Notes: generated by a model not told the origin, from the sequence alone. A DNA stretch of 64,000 bases from Bacteroidota bacterium (GCA_027491085.1 JAIXWW010000011.1:248001-312000); one strand, 5' to 3'. Shown: positions 50,419 to 59,395, numbered from the stretch's first letter. A program made the numbers and translations.

Positions 50419-51708
50419 TTATTGTTTAGGCACAAAAGGCCTAGTGATAATTCTGATTGCCCGTTGATAGCTCACATAATTCCACATCCAATTTAGGAAA
50501 ACTACCAACCTGTTTCTAAAGCCAACCAACAGCATTAAGTGAATAAACATCCAACCTAACCAAGCTATGTAACCTTGCATTTTTATACCAAATATTTCAA
50601 ACACTGCTTTGTGCCTGCCAATGGTAGCCATGCTGCCAAGGTTAAAGTATTTATAAGGTTTTGGCTGTTGATTATTTAAAATTTTCAATAAATTATTTCC
50701 TAATAATCTGCCTTGCTGTTGCGCTACAGTTCCCACCATTGGATGTCCGTTTGGAAAAGCTTCATCGTTGGTCATGTAGGCTATATCGCCAATGGCAAAT
50801 ACATTGTTTAATGTTTCAATTTTATTGAATTCATCTACTTTGTATCTATTGCCACGCACCACTAAATCGGCTGGAATACCCAGAATGGTTTTACCTTTAA
50901 CACCTGCACTCCAAATTACCGTATCGGTTTTTAAAATTTGACCATTACTTAAAGTTAAGTTACCTGTTTTTGCATCGTAACTTTGCACTGCGGTATTAGT
51001 TTGCACATGCACGCCTAATTCTTCTAAAAACTGTTGTGCTTTTTTGGATGAAATTTCGCTCATGGCAGCTAAAACCCTTGGGGCAGCTTCAATTAAATGC
51101 ACTTGCATTTTATTGGCATCTATTTCTTTGTAGTCAGCAGGAATTACATTCTTTTTTATTTCGGCCAATGAGCCAGCAGTTTCTACTCCTGTAGGGCCTC
51201 CACCTACTACCACAAAGTTTAAAAAGCGTTCAATATCGCCTGTTTTACTTTCGCTCAAAGCTTTTTCAAACTCTTGTAAAATATCGCTACGTAAATCCAA
51301 AGCATCAGGAATTGATTTTAACTGCATGCAATGTTTTTCTAATTCTACATTGCCAAAAAAATTGGTTTGCGCACCTGTTGCTATGCATAAGTAATTGTAA
51401 GTAAAATTGCCAATATTGGTAATTACCTCATTTTGGGCAGTGTTTACTTCTTTTACCTCCGCCATTCTGAAGGCTACATTAGGCATACTACCAATAATTT
51501 TTCGAAGTGGATATGCTATGGCATCAGGACCTAAACCGCCCGAAGCCACTTGATACATTAAAGGTTGAAAATTGAAATAATTGTTTTTATCTAAAACGGT
51601 AATTTTTATGGGTTTGTTGTTTAACTTTTTAATCAGTTCTAACCCAGCAAAACCGCCACCTATTACTATTAAATGTGGGGCTTGCATACTTTGATAGTGA
51701 TGCTTCAT
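50419..51708 (-). CDS. ndh: Type II NADH:quinone dehydrogenase (NDH-2)
   Basis: 429 residues from the ATG at 51708 (the ATG at 51687 is also possible; the TTG at 51720 is not needed). First FAD motif LIVIGGGFAGLELI, NNYFNFQPLMYQVASGGLGP typical of NDH-2, second nucleotide site NFVVVGGGPTGVETAGSLAE, and NNVFAIGDIAYM. The C-terminus (AWLGWMFIHLMLLVGFRNRL) is amphipathic to hydrophobic and attaches the protein to the inner membrane. It feeds electrons from NADH to menaquinone without pumping protons. It lies in an operon with the acetyltransferase. Confidence 0.92.
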   Translation of the reverse strand: MKHHYQSMQAPHLIVIGGGFAGLELIKKLNNKPIKITVLDKNNYFNFQPLMYQVASGGLGPDAIAYPLRKIIGSMPNVAFRMAEVKEVNTAQNEVITNIGNFTYNYLCIATGAQTNFFGNVELEKHCMQLKSIPDALDLRSDILQEFEKALSESKTGDIERFLNFVVVGGGPTGVETAGSLAEIKKNVIPADYKEIDANKMQVHLIEAAPRVLAAMSEISSKKAQQFLEELGVHVQTNTAVQSYDAKTGNLTLSNGQILKTDTVIWSAGVKGKTILGIPADLVVRGNRYKVDEFNKIETLNNVFAIGDIAYMTNDEAFPNGHPMVGTVAQQQGRLLGNNLLKILNNQQPKPYKYFNLGSMATIGRHKAVFEIFGIKMQGYIAWLGWMFIHLMLLVGFRNRLVVFLNWMWNYVSYQRAIRIITRPFVPKQ

Positions 51709-52085
51709 ATTGCTATGCAATAATTAATTGTGCACTACAAAGGATAGCAATATAAATGACCTTACCTATCTATTTTGATTAATATTTATCAAGTATGGCT
51801 GAATCTGTTTTTAATCAACAAAAACGAATTATTGAAGGTGTTAAAAGTGTTGATTTGCCTTAATGAATATTACTTTTTAAATGTATGTAATTAAAAATTA
51901 GAATTAATTACTAGTCATATTTATAAATTGGGAATTTTAAATAAAAACGAGGGTACAAAAGGATTGATGTTAAAATATTATTTATATGAAATTATTAAAT
52001 GATTTAAATTCGAAATCATAATATTTAAAATATATAATAAGTCTATTTAAACAGTATAATTGCCTTTTAAATAAATATTTGGCCA
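51709..52085. other. Intergenic region upstream of the envelope-complex operon
   Basis: Very AT-rich, about 375 bases. A 22-codon frame MAESVFNQQKRIIEGVKSVD (51795-51863) begins with ATG but ends at once, and may be a remnant or chance. The rest shows no feature. Divergent promoters for ndh and the CsgG-like gene must lie here. Confidence 0.4.
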
Positions 52086-53504
52086 ATGAAATACATATTA
52101 CAAAAAATTTGGATTTTTAGTTTGTTCCTTATTTCTACCAATTGCTTTGGTTCTATACCAATTACTGTGGCCATTTCGAATTTTAAAACACTTGGTGGTG
52201 GAAGTGAAAAAGACTTTTTAGGTGCTAGTTGTACAGAAGCCATTTTTGAAATACTTACCAATGATCATACGGTCAGGGTTGTTGAACGCGAGTATTTAAA
52301 CAAAATTATTGAGGAGGTAAAACTCCAAAACTCAGGTTTGGTTGACGAAAAAACAGCCATTGAAACTGGAAGGCTTTTAGGTGTTCAGTATTTTGTATTT
52401 GGCTCTATAACGGCACTTAACGAAACTGTAAAAATTAGTACACGAACTGTAAGTGTAACCACAGGACAAGTAATTAGTAGCAATTCGGTAAATGGAAGTA
52501 TAAATAACCTTTTTAACTTACAAAGCGAATTAGCAAAAAAAATTACTGCTTCATTTAATATTGGCAATAGCCTTTTGCAAGCCTCCAATAATTCAAAAGC
52601 CGACTTATCGGATATTCCACTTCAAGTTTATAATAAATTAGACAAAGTAAAAGCATTGGCTAAAACCTTTCCAATATTTGGCCTTGACCCTGCTAGGGCT
52701 AGAAAAAAAGCTGAATATCAGAATGGCATAAACTACTGCGATGAAATGATAGAAAAATCACCAAAACTTTATCTGGCCTATTACTACAAAGCACAGTTTT
52801 TAATGCAACTTGAAAATAATGAAGAAGCTGAGGCTGCCATAAAAATCGCTAAAAAACTAAATAGTGCTGATTTAGACATTATGCTTTTAAACGCCAATTA
52901 TCTATTGATAAATAATGAAGACAATAAAGCATTAGATTTGCTTACTTTTTTATCGAACAAATATCCTGAAGATGCCAGGGTTTGGTTTGGAATAGCAAAA
53001 ACTCAAGCATCGGCACTCAATAACCATGCTGCAATTGAAGCGTGCATTAATGCGTTAATTTATACCCCTAAAATACCTCAAGTCGAAAAATTATTACAAA
53101 CCATTTTAGGTGGAATGCAAGGTGTAAGTGCTTCCCAATTTTCGAGCAACGATGTGTATGTATTTGCTCAATTTTATAAAACATTTTTTGATTTCGGAGT
53201 TAGTAGAACCACAGCCGATTTAGCCAAACAAGTAAATCAACTTTGGCCTGCCATGTACTTGCCATATTATGTAATGGGTACTTACCAAGCCAATTTAAAC
53301 AAAATAGAACTAGCAGAAATTTTACTAAATGATGGTTTAAAATACAATAACACCTACCCTTACTTACACCGAGAACTAGGAAAATTATTAATAAATAACA
53401 AAAAGTGTAAAGATGGAAAGATGCATTTAACCATATACATGCGCACTGAAACCAGTGTAGATGATTACGATCAAATTCAAAAATATTTAAATAAGTGTAA
53501 TTAA
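52086..53504 (+). CDS. CsgG/FlgO-like exported protein with C-terminal TPRs (envelope operon, gene 1)
   Basis: 472 residues with a signal peptide (KYILQKIWIFSLFLISTNCF). The Cys in it is not in a good lipobox. Residues about 25-165 match the CsgG/HfaB/FlgO fold: ITVAISNFKTLGGGSEKDFL, a conserved VRVVEREYLNKIIEEVKLQ, GRLLGVQYFVFGSITALNE and STRTVSVTTGQVIS. The rest is helical with TPR-like pairs (LYLAYYYKAQFLMQLENNEE, DARVWFGIAKTQASALNNHA). CsgG makes the outer-membrane curli pore; FlgO is part of an outer-membrane flagellar ring. The TPR tail is an addition likely to bind partners. First of seven closely spaced genes. Confidence 0.8.
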   Translation: MKYILQKIWIFSLFLISTNCFGSIPITVAISNFKTLGGGSEKDFLGASCTEAIFEILTNDHTVRVVEREYLNKIIEEVKLQNSGLVDEKTAIETGRLLGVQYFVFGSITALNETVKISTRTVSVTTGQVISSNSVNGSINNLFNLQSELAKKITASFNIGNSLLQASNNSKADLSDIPLQVYNKLDKVKALAKTFPIFGLDPARARKKAEYQNGINYCDEMIEKSPKLYLAYYYKAQFLMQLENNEEAEAAIKIAKKLNSADLDIMLLNANYLLINNEDNKALDLLTFLSNKYPEDARVWFGIAKTQASALNNHAAIEACINALIYTPKIPQVEKLLQTILGGMQGVSASQFSSNDVYVFAQFYKTFFDFGVSRTTADLAKQVNQLWPAMYLPYYVMGTYQANLNKIELAEILLNDGLKYNNTYPYLHRELGKLLINNKKCKDGKMHLTIYMRTETSVDDYDQIQKYLNKCN

Positions 53505-53519
53505 ATTGATTCAAAGCAA

Positions 53520-53915
53520 ATGAAAAAGCAAATTTTACAAATACTATTTTTAATTAGTATAATTCTATTTATGGGCTGCGAAAAATCCATTGTAGAGCCT
53601 ACTTTAGCTTTAAAGCTAGTAAATGAACCGACATCAACCAAAGGCAAAGTTGAAATTTATAATCATATTGGCAATCAAGGCGCAATAAGACTTTATATAA
53701 ATGGTGATTTTGTAACTAGTTTGCCAAATTATTTCAGCAGCACAAGTAATTTTGATTGTGGTTATTCAACCAGCACTTTAGCTGTATATACTGGCAACAA
53801 TTTAGAAGAAGGTTCATATTATTATGAAATCAGGAATTCTAATGGAGTAACGATAATTAGCAATTACTTTTATATTTCACCAGATAATTGTACACCTGTT
53901 AACCTTTTTTATTAA
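53520..53915 (+). CDS. Small lipoprotein (envelope operon, gene 2)
   Basis: 131 residues. Signal ILQILFLISIILFMGCEKS with lipid Cys at about 20. The mature 110 residues are beta-rich, with FDCGYSTSTLAVYTGNNLEE and two Cys that could pair, resembling an Ig-like or C2-like domain but not assigned. It begins 15 bases after gene 1 and ends two bases before gene 3, so it clearly belongs to the same transcript and is probably a lipid-anchored part of the same complex. Confidence 0.62.
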   Translation: MKKQILQILFLISIILFMGCEKSIVEPTLALKLVNEPTSTKGKVEIYNHIGNQGAIRLYINGDFVTSLPNYFSSTSNFDCGYSTSTLAVYTGNNLEEGSYYYEIRNSNGVTIISNYFYISPDNCTPVNLFY

Positions 53916-53917
53916 AA

Positions 53918-55231
53918 ATGAAAACACTTGTAAAAAAGTCAATTATAACTATTGTCATAATGACAACTTTGAATCTAGGAATCTATGCTCAAACAGAATT
54001 AATGTATAAATCTCCAAATAAAGTACCAGTAAATCAAGATTGGCGAAATGAATTAAAAAAACAAAAGGAAATAGAAAAACAATTTCAAGAACTTTGGAAA
54101 ATACGTCAGAAAACCTTAGATACTTTCTATAATAACATTTTTGACTTACCAAAAAGAATAAAATTTGAATTTGGCTATAATCTTGGATTTGTTTTAGGCG
54201 GACTTTATAATTATGAAACATATAAAAGTGGATTTAAATATGAGGCAAAGGAAATAAACCTAAACCCAGCGTTATGTGCAGGACTTAATTTTAATATTTA
54301 TTGGCCTTTAGCAAAACGCTTAAATTTATTAACTGGGACTTCAATAGGATTGGATATATTTGAGTTTGAAACAAAAAAACCAAATCCAAATCCTTTTTTA
54401 AAGGATGAAATAGTAAAAGATAATATGTATACTATTAACTGGAGTGGTAATTTAGGATTAATGTATAATCCTAAAAAATTTGTGATTCATAATTATGTTC
54501 AGTTTGGTAAAGTATTTTCTCCATCTTCTGATTTCTTCAGAAATGTATTTGGTATAGGTATTAGATCACTAAATTATTTAGTTACAATTAATTATAGATA
54601 TTCAGGAGGTACATTAATAAATGTAATCCAAAAGTCAGAAACGGCTGAACAAGAAAGAAGTTACAGCGCGGATGCAATTTTTCTTACATTTAGTATTATT
54701 GGTCCTAAATTAACTCCAAAGGAAAAAGAAGTAGTCAAAAAAATTAAAGCTAAATATAGTACTGAAGTAAAACTGGTAATTAAAGGAAATACACCTGATT
54801 TAATACACCAAAATTTAATACCTCAAACAAATCTTAAAGAGTCAATTTATAAAGATTTTTCAGATTCTACATTGAATGATTTATTGCAATTAGCATTAAA
54901 AAAAGAAGAGTTTGAAAAGGCAGACGCGATTCAAATGGAAATAAACAAAAGAATACAACAAAATAAATATGCCAAAAGCAGTAATGAAGAGTTAAAAATA
55001 CTACTTGAAAATGCCTTAAAAATGGAAGATTATAAATCGGCAGAAGATATTCAACTTGAAATAGACAAAAGAGTAAAAAATAAATTAGATGTTAATGGCA
55101 AAACAAATCAAACAAATACGCCAACTAAAAAAACATTAAAAGAGCTAGAAGAAGATCTGAAAAAAGCGATGGATGCTGAAGATTACAAAAAAGCAGATGA
55201 AATTCAGAAAGAAATTAACAAACTAAAATAA
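53918..55231 (+). CDS. Outer-membrane beta-barrel protein with three C-terminal UVR-like repeats (envelope operon, gene 3)
   Basis: 437 residues. Signal peptide about 1-24 (SIITIVIMTTLNLGIYAQ). A charged coiled-coil stretch (ELKKQKEIEKQFQELWKIRQ) at about 40-65 is followed by strand-like barrel segments to about 255 (FEFGYNLGFVLGGLYNY, LNPALCAGLNFNIYW, NWSGNLGLMYN). From about 312 come three helical-hairpin repeats of the form L..LL..AL..EDY..AE.IQ.EI.KR, the last being LEEDLKKAMDAEDYKKADEI. This resembles the UVR motif of UvrB/UvrC, a protein-protein contact. The repeats may sit in the periplasm and bind a partner. The barrel is inferred from strand pattern only. Confidence 0.68.
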   Translation: MKTLVKKSIITIVIMTTLNLGIYAQTELMYKSPNKVPVNQDWRNELKKQKEIEKQFQELWKIRQKTLDTFYNNIFDLPKRIKFEFGYNLGFVLGGLYNYETYKSGFKYEAKEINLNPALCAGLNFNIYWPLAKRLNLLTGTSIGLDIFEFETKKPNPNPFLKDEIVKDNMYTINWSGNLGLMYNPKKFVIHNYVQFGKVFSPSSDFFRNVFGIGIRSLNYLVTINYRYSGGTLINVIQKSETAEQERSYSADAIFLTFSIIGPKLTPKEKEVVKKIKAKYSTEVKLVIKGNTPDLIHQNLIPQTNLKESIYKDFSDSTLNDLLQLALKKEEFEKADAIQMEINKRIQQNKYAKSSNEELKILLENALKMEDYKSAEDIQLEIDKRVKNKLDVNGKTNQTNTPTKKTLKELEEDLKKAMDAEDYKKADEIQKEINKLK

Positions 55232-55233
55232 TA

Positions 55234-56298
55234 ATGAAACTAGCAACAACAATAATAATTTCTTTATTATCAATAAATGGTTTGTTAGCTCAAAACTCAG
55301 ATTTGTTTTATAAAAAAACTGAGACTAAACAAGAATTAACTAGTAATATATCAAGTAGAAATAATCTTTTAAAAGGTGGACAAAAACCTTTTCATTTAAA
55401 TTTAGGAGATGCACGCGCTATTGGTATTGGATATAAAATGAATATTGGTAAAGATTTTAGTTTCGGTCCAGGCATTCATTTTGGGGTCCTAATCGATGGA
55501 TTTGAATCAATAAACTTATTTAAGGTTTCTGGTTTGTTTAGATATAGACCTAAAAATGCATACTTAAAATTTGGCCCATATTTTACCATGCCAATTTCAG
55601 GAGGATTTGTATATGATTTTGAAGACATTATAGAAACACCAGGATTTGCAATTGGAGGTGGTTACGAATTTATGAAAGGTTTTGATATTGGGCTAACTGA
55701 AAACATTGACTTATTCCTAATGGATTTTGACGATCCATTGGCATTACTTCCAACTATTAGTTTAAGCTATCATTTTGGAGAACCTAAATATACACAAAAT
55801 GCTAAACCGTCAAATACTAAAAATCAGCCAACACTGAACTATAATTTAGCACCAATTGAGTCAAACTCGCCCGCTCCTGCTGAGGCACCAACAATTACTA
55901 AAAGCAACTATTCAAAATACAGTGATGAAGAACTTAAAAAGCTTTTAGATCAAGCTACTGCATCAGAAAAATACAGTGAAGCTAACGATATACAAGCCGA
56001 AATAACTAAAAGAATTGAGCAAAATAAATATTCCAAACTAAGCACTGAAGAATTAAAGAAACAATTAGAGGCTGCATTAAAAGCAGAGGATTTTACCAAA
56101 GCAGAAGCATTACAAAAAGAAATAGATAAAAGAACTGGTCAGAAAAAAGACAAAACCACTCCAGATAATAGCAGCAAACAACCAGCTAAAAAATCGGTAA
56201 AAGATTTAGAAGAAGACCTTAAAAAAGCAATGGATGCAGAAGATTATAAGAAGGCAGACGAAATTCAAAAAGAAATAAACAAATTAAAAAAACAATAA
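55234..56298 (+). CDS. Outer-membrane beta-barrel protein with three C-terminal UVR-like repeats (envelope operon, gene 4)
   Basis: 354 residues. Signal peptide MKLATTIIISLLSINGLLAQ. Barrel-like strands run to about 190 (LNLGDARAIGIGYKMNIG, FSFGPGIHFGVLIDG, FAIGGGYEFMKGFDIGL, TISLSYHFG), then a Pro/Ser/Ala-rich linker. Three repeats close the protein: YSKYSDEELKKLLDQATASE, YSKLSTEELKKQLEAALKAE and LEEDLKKAMDAEDYKKADEI. The last repeat is identical over 28 residues with that of gene 3 although the codons differ. It starts two bases after gene 3. It looks like an old duplicate of gene 3 or a partner that shares the contact module. Confidence 0.68.
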   Translation: MKLATTIIISLLSINGLLAQNSDLFYKKTETKQELTSNISSRNNLLKGGQKPFHLNLGDARAIGIGYKMNIGKDFSFGPGIHFGVLIDGFESINLFKVSGLFRYRPKNAYLKFGPYFTMPISGGFVYDFEDIIETPGFAIGGGYEFMKGFDIGLTENIDLFLMDFDDPLALLPTISLSYHFGEPKYTQNAKPSNTKNQPTLNYNLAPIESNSPAPAEAPTITKSNYSKYSDEELKKLLDQATASEKYSEANDIQAEITKRIEQNKYSKLSTEELKKQLEAALKAEDFTKAEALQKEIDKRTGQKKDKTTPDNSSKQPAKKSVKDLEEDLKKAMDAEDYKKADEIQKEINKLKKQ

Positions 56299-56310
56299 AC
56301 TAAACAACAT

Positions 56311-57228
56311 ATGAAAATTAAATTTTACACACTTTGGTTAGTAGCAATTACTGTTGTAGCCATCACTTCATGCCAAAGTATCAATTCTACAGCTAGGCTT
56401 TATTCTGAACAAAGTATTTCAGCAGATAAAGTAAAAATGCGCACAGTGGCAATTATTCCGAACAGAATGCCAATCAGTATGCAAGACCCCGAGTATTGGA
56501 GAAATTACAATTGGCAATTAATAGCCAATAATTTTACTGCAAAAGGTTATAGGGTAATTGATTACAATACCACCGTTAACTTATTTACTCGTTCTGGCTT
56601 GCCATTGGAAGATACCAAAAGCTCGCGCGATAAATATGCTGACTTTGCCAATGAAATAAATGCAGAGCTTGTGGTAATTCCATATTACGGCACTTCGTAC
56701 AATATGCAAAGCGGTTTTTTGAATAATACGCATAAATACCTAAGTATTGGATCTTTACAATTTTATTATGCTCCTAAAAATGATTTTTTAGCCAGAATAG
56801 ATTTTGAAGGAAATTTTGAAACACAAACCACTGCTCCTGGTGCATATGCAATAATAGGAATTTTACCTTCTTTGCTAATTGACCCAACAGATCCAGAATC
56901 AGCATCAAGTATTGGCGTTTTAACAAGTCTTTCTAGTTTATGTTTTTTAATAAATGATTTGGCGGCACCTACTAACCCAAAGAAAAATTGGGAAACTGCT
57001 TTCAATGCCGGAATTTTTAAGGCTACCAGTGCTTTTTTTGATAAATATAGCCCAAGTGTTAGTAATTTTAACTATGAACCAACCAAGCTAAATGCGGCTC
57101 CTGCTACTAGCAACTACGCTAGCTTTAACATTGAGGAATTAGAATTACTAAAGAAAAATGCGGTAGAGAAAAAAGACTTTAAAAAAGCTGCTGAAATAAA
57201 AGCTGAGATTGATAACAGAAAAAAATAA
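56311..57228 (+). CDS. CsgG/LpoB-like lipoprotein with one C-terminal UVR-like repeat (envelope operon, gene 5)
   Basis: 305 residues. Signal with lipobox VVAITSCQS (Cys about 21). Residues 40-240 show an alpha/beta pattern (MRTVAIIPNRMPISM, NNFTAKGYRVIDYNT, NAELVVIPYYGTSYN) like the N-domains of CsgG, LpoB or GNA1162-type lipoproteins, but with no certain assignment. The last ~35 residues carry one copy of the operon's repeat (FNIEELELLKKNAVEKKDFK, KAAEIKAEIDNRKK). The gap to gene 4 is 12 bases and to gene 6 four bases. The shared repeat links it to the two barrel proteins. Confidence 0.65.
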   Translation: MKIKFYTLWLVAITVVAITSCQSINSTARLYSEQSISADKVKMRTVAIIPNRMPISMQDPEYWRNYNWQLIANNFTAKGYRVIDYNTTVNLFTRSGLPLEDTKSSRDKYADFANEINAELVVIPYYGTSYNMQSGFLNNTHKYLSIGSLQFYYAPKNDFLARIDFEGNFETQTTAPGAYAIIGILPSLLIDPTDPESASSIGVLTSLSSLCFLINDLAAPTNPKKNWETAFNAGIFKATSAFFDKYSPSVSNFNYEPTKLNAAPATSNYASFNIEELELLKKNAVEKKDFKKAAEIKAEIDNRKK

Positions 57229-57232
57229 CACC

Positions 57233-58612
57233 ATGAAAGCAATTATTAAGTACCTATTGGTTTGTGCATTTGTTTTGTTTAAAATAAATACCCAAGCTCA
57301 AACAGAAAAACCTGAATGGATTTTAAAATATCCAATCAATTCGGATTTTTTTGTTGGCATAGCCTATGCCGATAAAAAACTTGATAATTACATGGAAGCA
57401 GCAAAAAGCAGAGCACTACAAAGTTTGGCCAATGAAATTACTGTGAAAATAATTGGCCAAACTTCACTTCAAACAATTGAGTTAAATCAAAAGGTAAAAC
57501 AAAACTATATAAGTTCGGTGACTACCGAAACTATTAAAGAATTAGAAGGCTATGAGTTAGTTGATAGTTGGCAAGATAAACACCAATATTGGGTTTATTA
57601 CCGATTAAGCAAAAAAGCATATTATCAAGCAAAAAAGGATAAAGCAAATTCCGCTTTACAAATTGCTAAAAACTATGTAATGCTAGGCATGGAAAGTTTT
57701 AATGGAGCTAATTACAAACAAGGTTTAAACTATTATTTTATGGCTACCAATCAAATTCAAAACTACTTGTACTTTGAATATGATATAGAACTAAAGCAAC
57801 AAATAAATGCCCTTTATCAAGATGCTTACAAAAATGTGAGCGATTTTTACACTCAAGTTAACATAAAAGTACCAAGTCAGCATATTAAGCTTAAACCACA
57901 TCAATTAAACAATTACATACTAAACTTAAATATTCAAAATAAACAAAGTTTAAAGCCCATTGCTAATTTTCCTTTCTTTATAAGAGTAGTTAGTGGTCAA
58001 GCTAATATTGAAACTAACAACAAATTGGTTAACGAAAATGGAAATTTAAATTTTAAAATAAACAGTTTTGGAACCAAGAGTAAAGTACACAGTTTTAAAA
58101 TAAGTATTGATAAAGATGATTTATTTAGTGAATACATTAAATCAAACAACTTATTAGCAATTGAGTTATACAAAAAAATAAATTGTGAAACTAACATAGA
58201 AATAGAAAGCGAAAGTTTATTTGTATTTATTAAATCAAACGAAAAAGCATTTAATATAAAAACCAAGGAGCAGTTTTTAGCAAATGCAATAAAAAGTTTT
58301 TTAATACAAAATGGAGTTAGCATTACTAATAACATTGACGAGGCTAATTACTGCTTAAGTATTGAAGGAAATACAACGAAAGGTAATATGGCTTATAACA
58401 TGCAAGTAGTTTATTTAGATGCAACAATTGTACTTAACAAATCCAAAAATATTGTATTAAACAAAAACTTTAATGAAATAAAAGGACTTAAAGCCACTGA
58501 ATTGGCAGCTTCGTATGATGCATATCAAAAATTGATTCGTAAATTCGAAAATGAACTGTTTGTTGAGCTATTAAATTCTATGGGATTAATTATTAAAAAC
58601 GAAGATTATTAG
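57233..58612 (+). CDS. LPP20-family exported protein (envelope operon, gene 6)
   Basis: 459 residues from the ATG at 57233. The TTG at 57209 lies inside the previous gene. Signal peptide MKAIIKYLLVCAFVLFKINT ending AQA. The LPP20 domain (about 25-140) is recognised from KPEWILKYPINSDFFVGIAY and YMEAAKSRALQSLANEITVK, then SWQDKHQYWVYYRLSKKAYY. LPP20 proteins include Helicobacter Lpp20 and the flagellar disk protein FlgP. The remaining ~300 residues are beta-rich with a region (AIKSFLIQNGVSITNNIDEA) resembling the LPP20/TolB-like fold again. Probably a periplasmic partner of gene 1. Confidence 0.75.
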   Translation: MKAIIKYLLVCAFVLFKINTQAQTEKPEWILKYPINSDFFVGIAYADKKLDNYMEAAKSRALQSLANEITVKIIGQTSLQTIELNQKVKQNYISSVTTETIKELEGYELVDSWQDKHQYWVYYRLSKKAYYQAKKDKANSALQIAKNYVMLGMESFNGANYKQGLNYYFMATNQIQNYLYFEYDIELKQQINALYQDAYKNVSDFYTQVNIKVPSQHIKLKPHQLNNYILNLNIQNKQSLKPIANFPFFIRVVSGQANIETNNKLVNENGNLNFKINSFGTKSKVHSFKISIDKDDLFSEYIKSNNLLAIELYKKINCETNIEIESESLFVFIKSNEKAFNIKTKEQFLANAIKSFLIQNGVSITNNIDEANYCLSIEGNTTKGNMAYNMQVVYLDATIVLNKSKNIVLNKNFNEIKGLKATELAASYDAYQKLIRKFENELFVELLNSMGLIIKNEDY

Positions 58613-58743
58613 TAGGTACAAAATAATTATAAATATCAGCAAACTAACAACTTGACAAAATAGTTTAGCTTAAATTAAATTTGGCACAACAATTGGAACT
58701 GTTAAAAAAAAAATATTAATTGCAAACAAAACAACTAAAAATT

Positions 58744-59316
58744 ATGAAAAAGTTAATTTATGTATCAGCAGCAGCCTTGTTATTAGTAGCTGCTTCTTGT
58801 AAATCAAAAAAAGGTGCTAAAACCACTGTTGACAAAGAATCCGGAATGGAAGTATTAAACTTACCATGCGATGAGTATAGAAGCTCAACAGAAACTGCTT
58901 TTAGAGCCACTCAATCACAAAAAAGTTCAGATCTATCGTTATCGCGCGAAAAAGCCTTAGTTGTAACAAAACAAAGATTAGCAGGTTTAGTAGAAACTAA
59001 AATAAAATCGGTAACTGATAGATATGTAGATGAATACCAAACTAATGCTGGTTTAGAAATGAAAGGCAAGTTCAATAACTTAACTCGCGAAATCATTAAC
59101 CAACAATTAAACGATGTAAAAATTCTTTGCGAAAAAACTGTTCGTGAGAAAGATGGTTCATTTACTACCTTCGTTGCAGTAGAGATGAATAAAGATGCTT
59201 TAAAAACTGCTATGGAAAGCAAACTTTCTGACAAAGCTAAATTAGCAGTAGATTACGACAAAATGAAATTTGAACAAATCTATAACGAAGAAATGAAAAA
59301 ATTAGACGAGAAATAA
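58744..59316 (+). CDS. LPP20-like lipoprotein (envelope operon, gene 7)
   Basis: 190 residues from the ATG at 58744. A TTG 24 bases upstream would add residues before the signal. Lipobox VSAAALLLVAASCKSKK. The mature part has DLSLSREKALVVTKQRLAGL and YVDEYQTNAG, then a strand block CEKTVREKDGSFTTFVAVEM. The order 'AxxxArxxLa...y...W/F-v-y-ve' is the LPP20 pattern, although more diverged than in gene 6. A 131-base gap and an A-run precede it, so it may also have its own promoter. A strong terminator follows, closing the operon. Confidence 0.65.
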   Translation: MKKLIYVSAAALLLVAASCKSKKGAKTTVDKESGMEVLNLPCDEYRSSTETAFRATQSQKSSDLSLSREKALVVTKQRLAGLVETKIKSVTDRYVDEYQTNAGLEMKGKFNNLTREIINQQLNDVKILCEKTVREKDGSFTTFVAVEMNKDALKTAMESKLSDKAKLAVDYDKMKFEQIYNEEMKKLDEK

Positions 59317-59339
59317 GTCTGATGATTTTACAAAATATA

Positions 59340-59375
59340 AAAGCGACTACCCTTTAAAGTAGTCGCTTTTTTTAT
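59340..59375 (+). terminator. Terminator closing the envelope operon
   Basis: AAGCGACTAC (59341-59350) pairs with GTAGTCGCTT (59359-59368), followed by a T-run. Confidence 0.88.
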
Positions 59376-59387
59376 GCAATAAAACTT

Positions 59388-59395
59388 TACTTTTG
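59388..59395 (+). promoter_or_regulatory. Candidate -7 element before aroC
   Basis: TACTTTTG matches TAnnTTTG and ends ten bases before the ATG at 59406, so any leader would be only a few bases long. Confidence 0.35.

Noticed and set aside
51795..51863. 22-codon frame before the envelope operon
   Set aside because: Too short and without neighbours or motif. It could be a remnant but cannot be supported as a gene.
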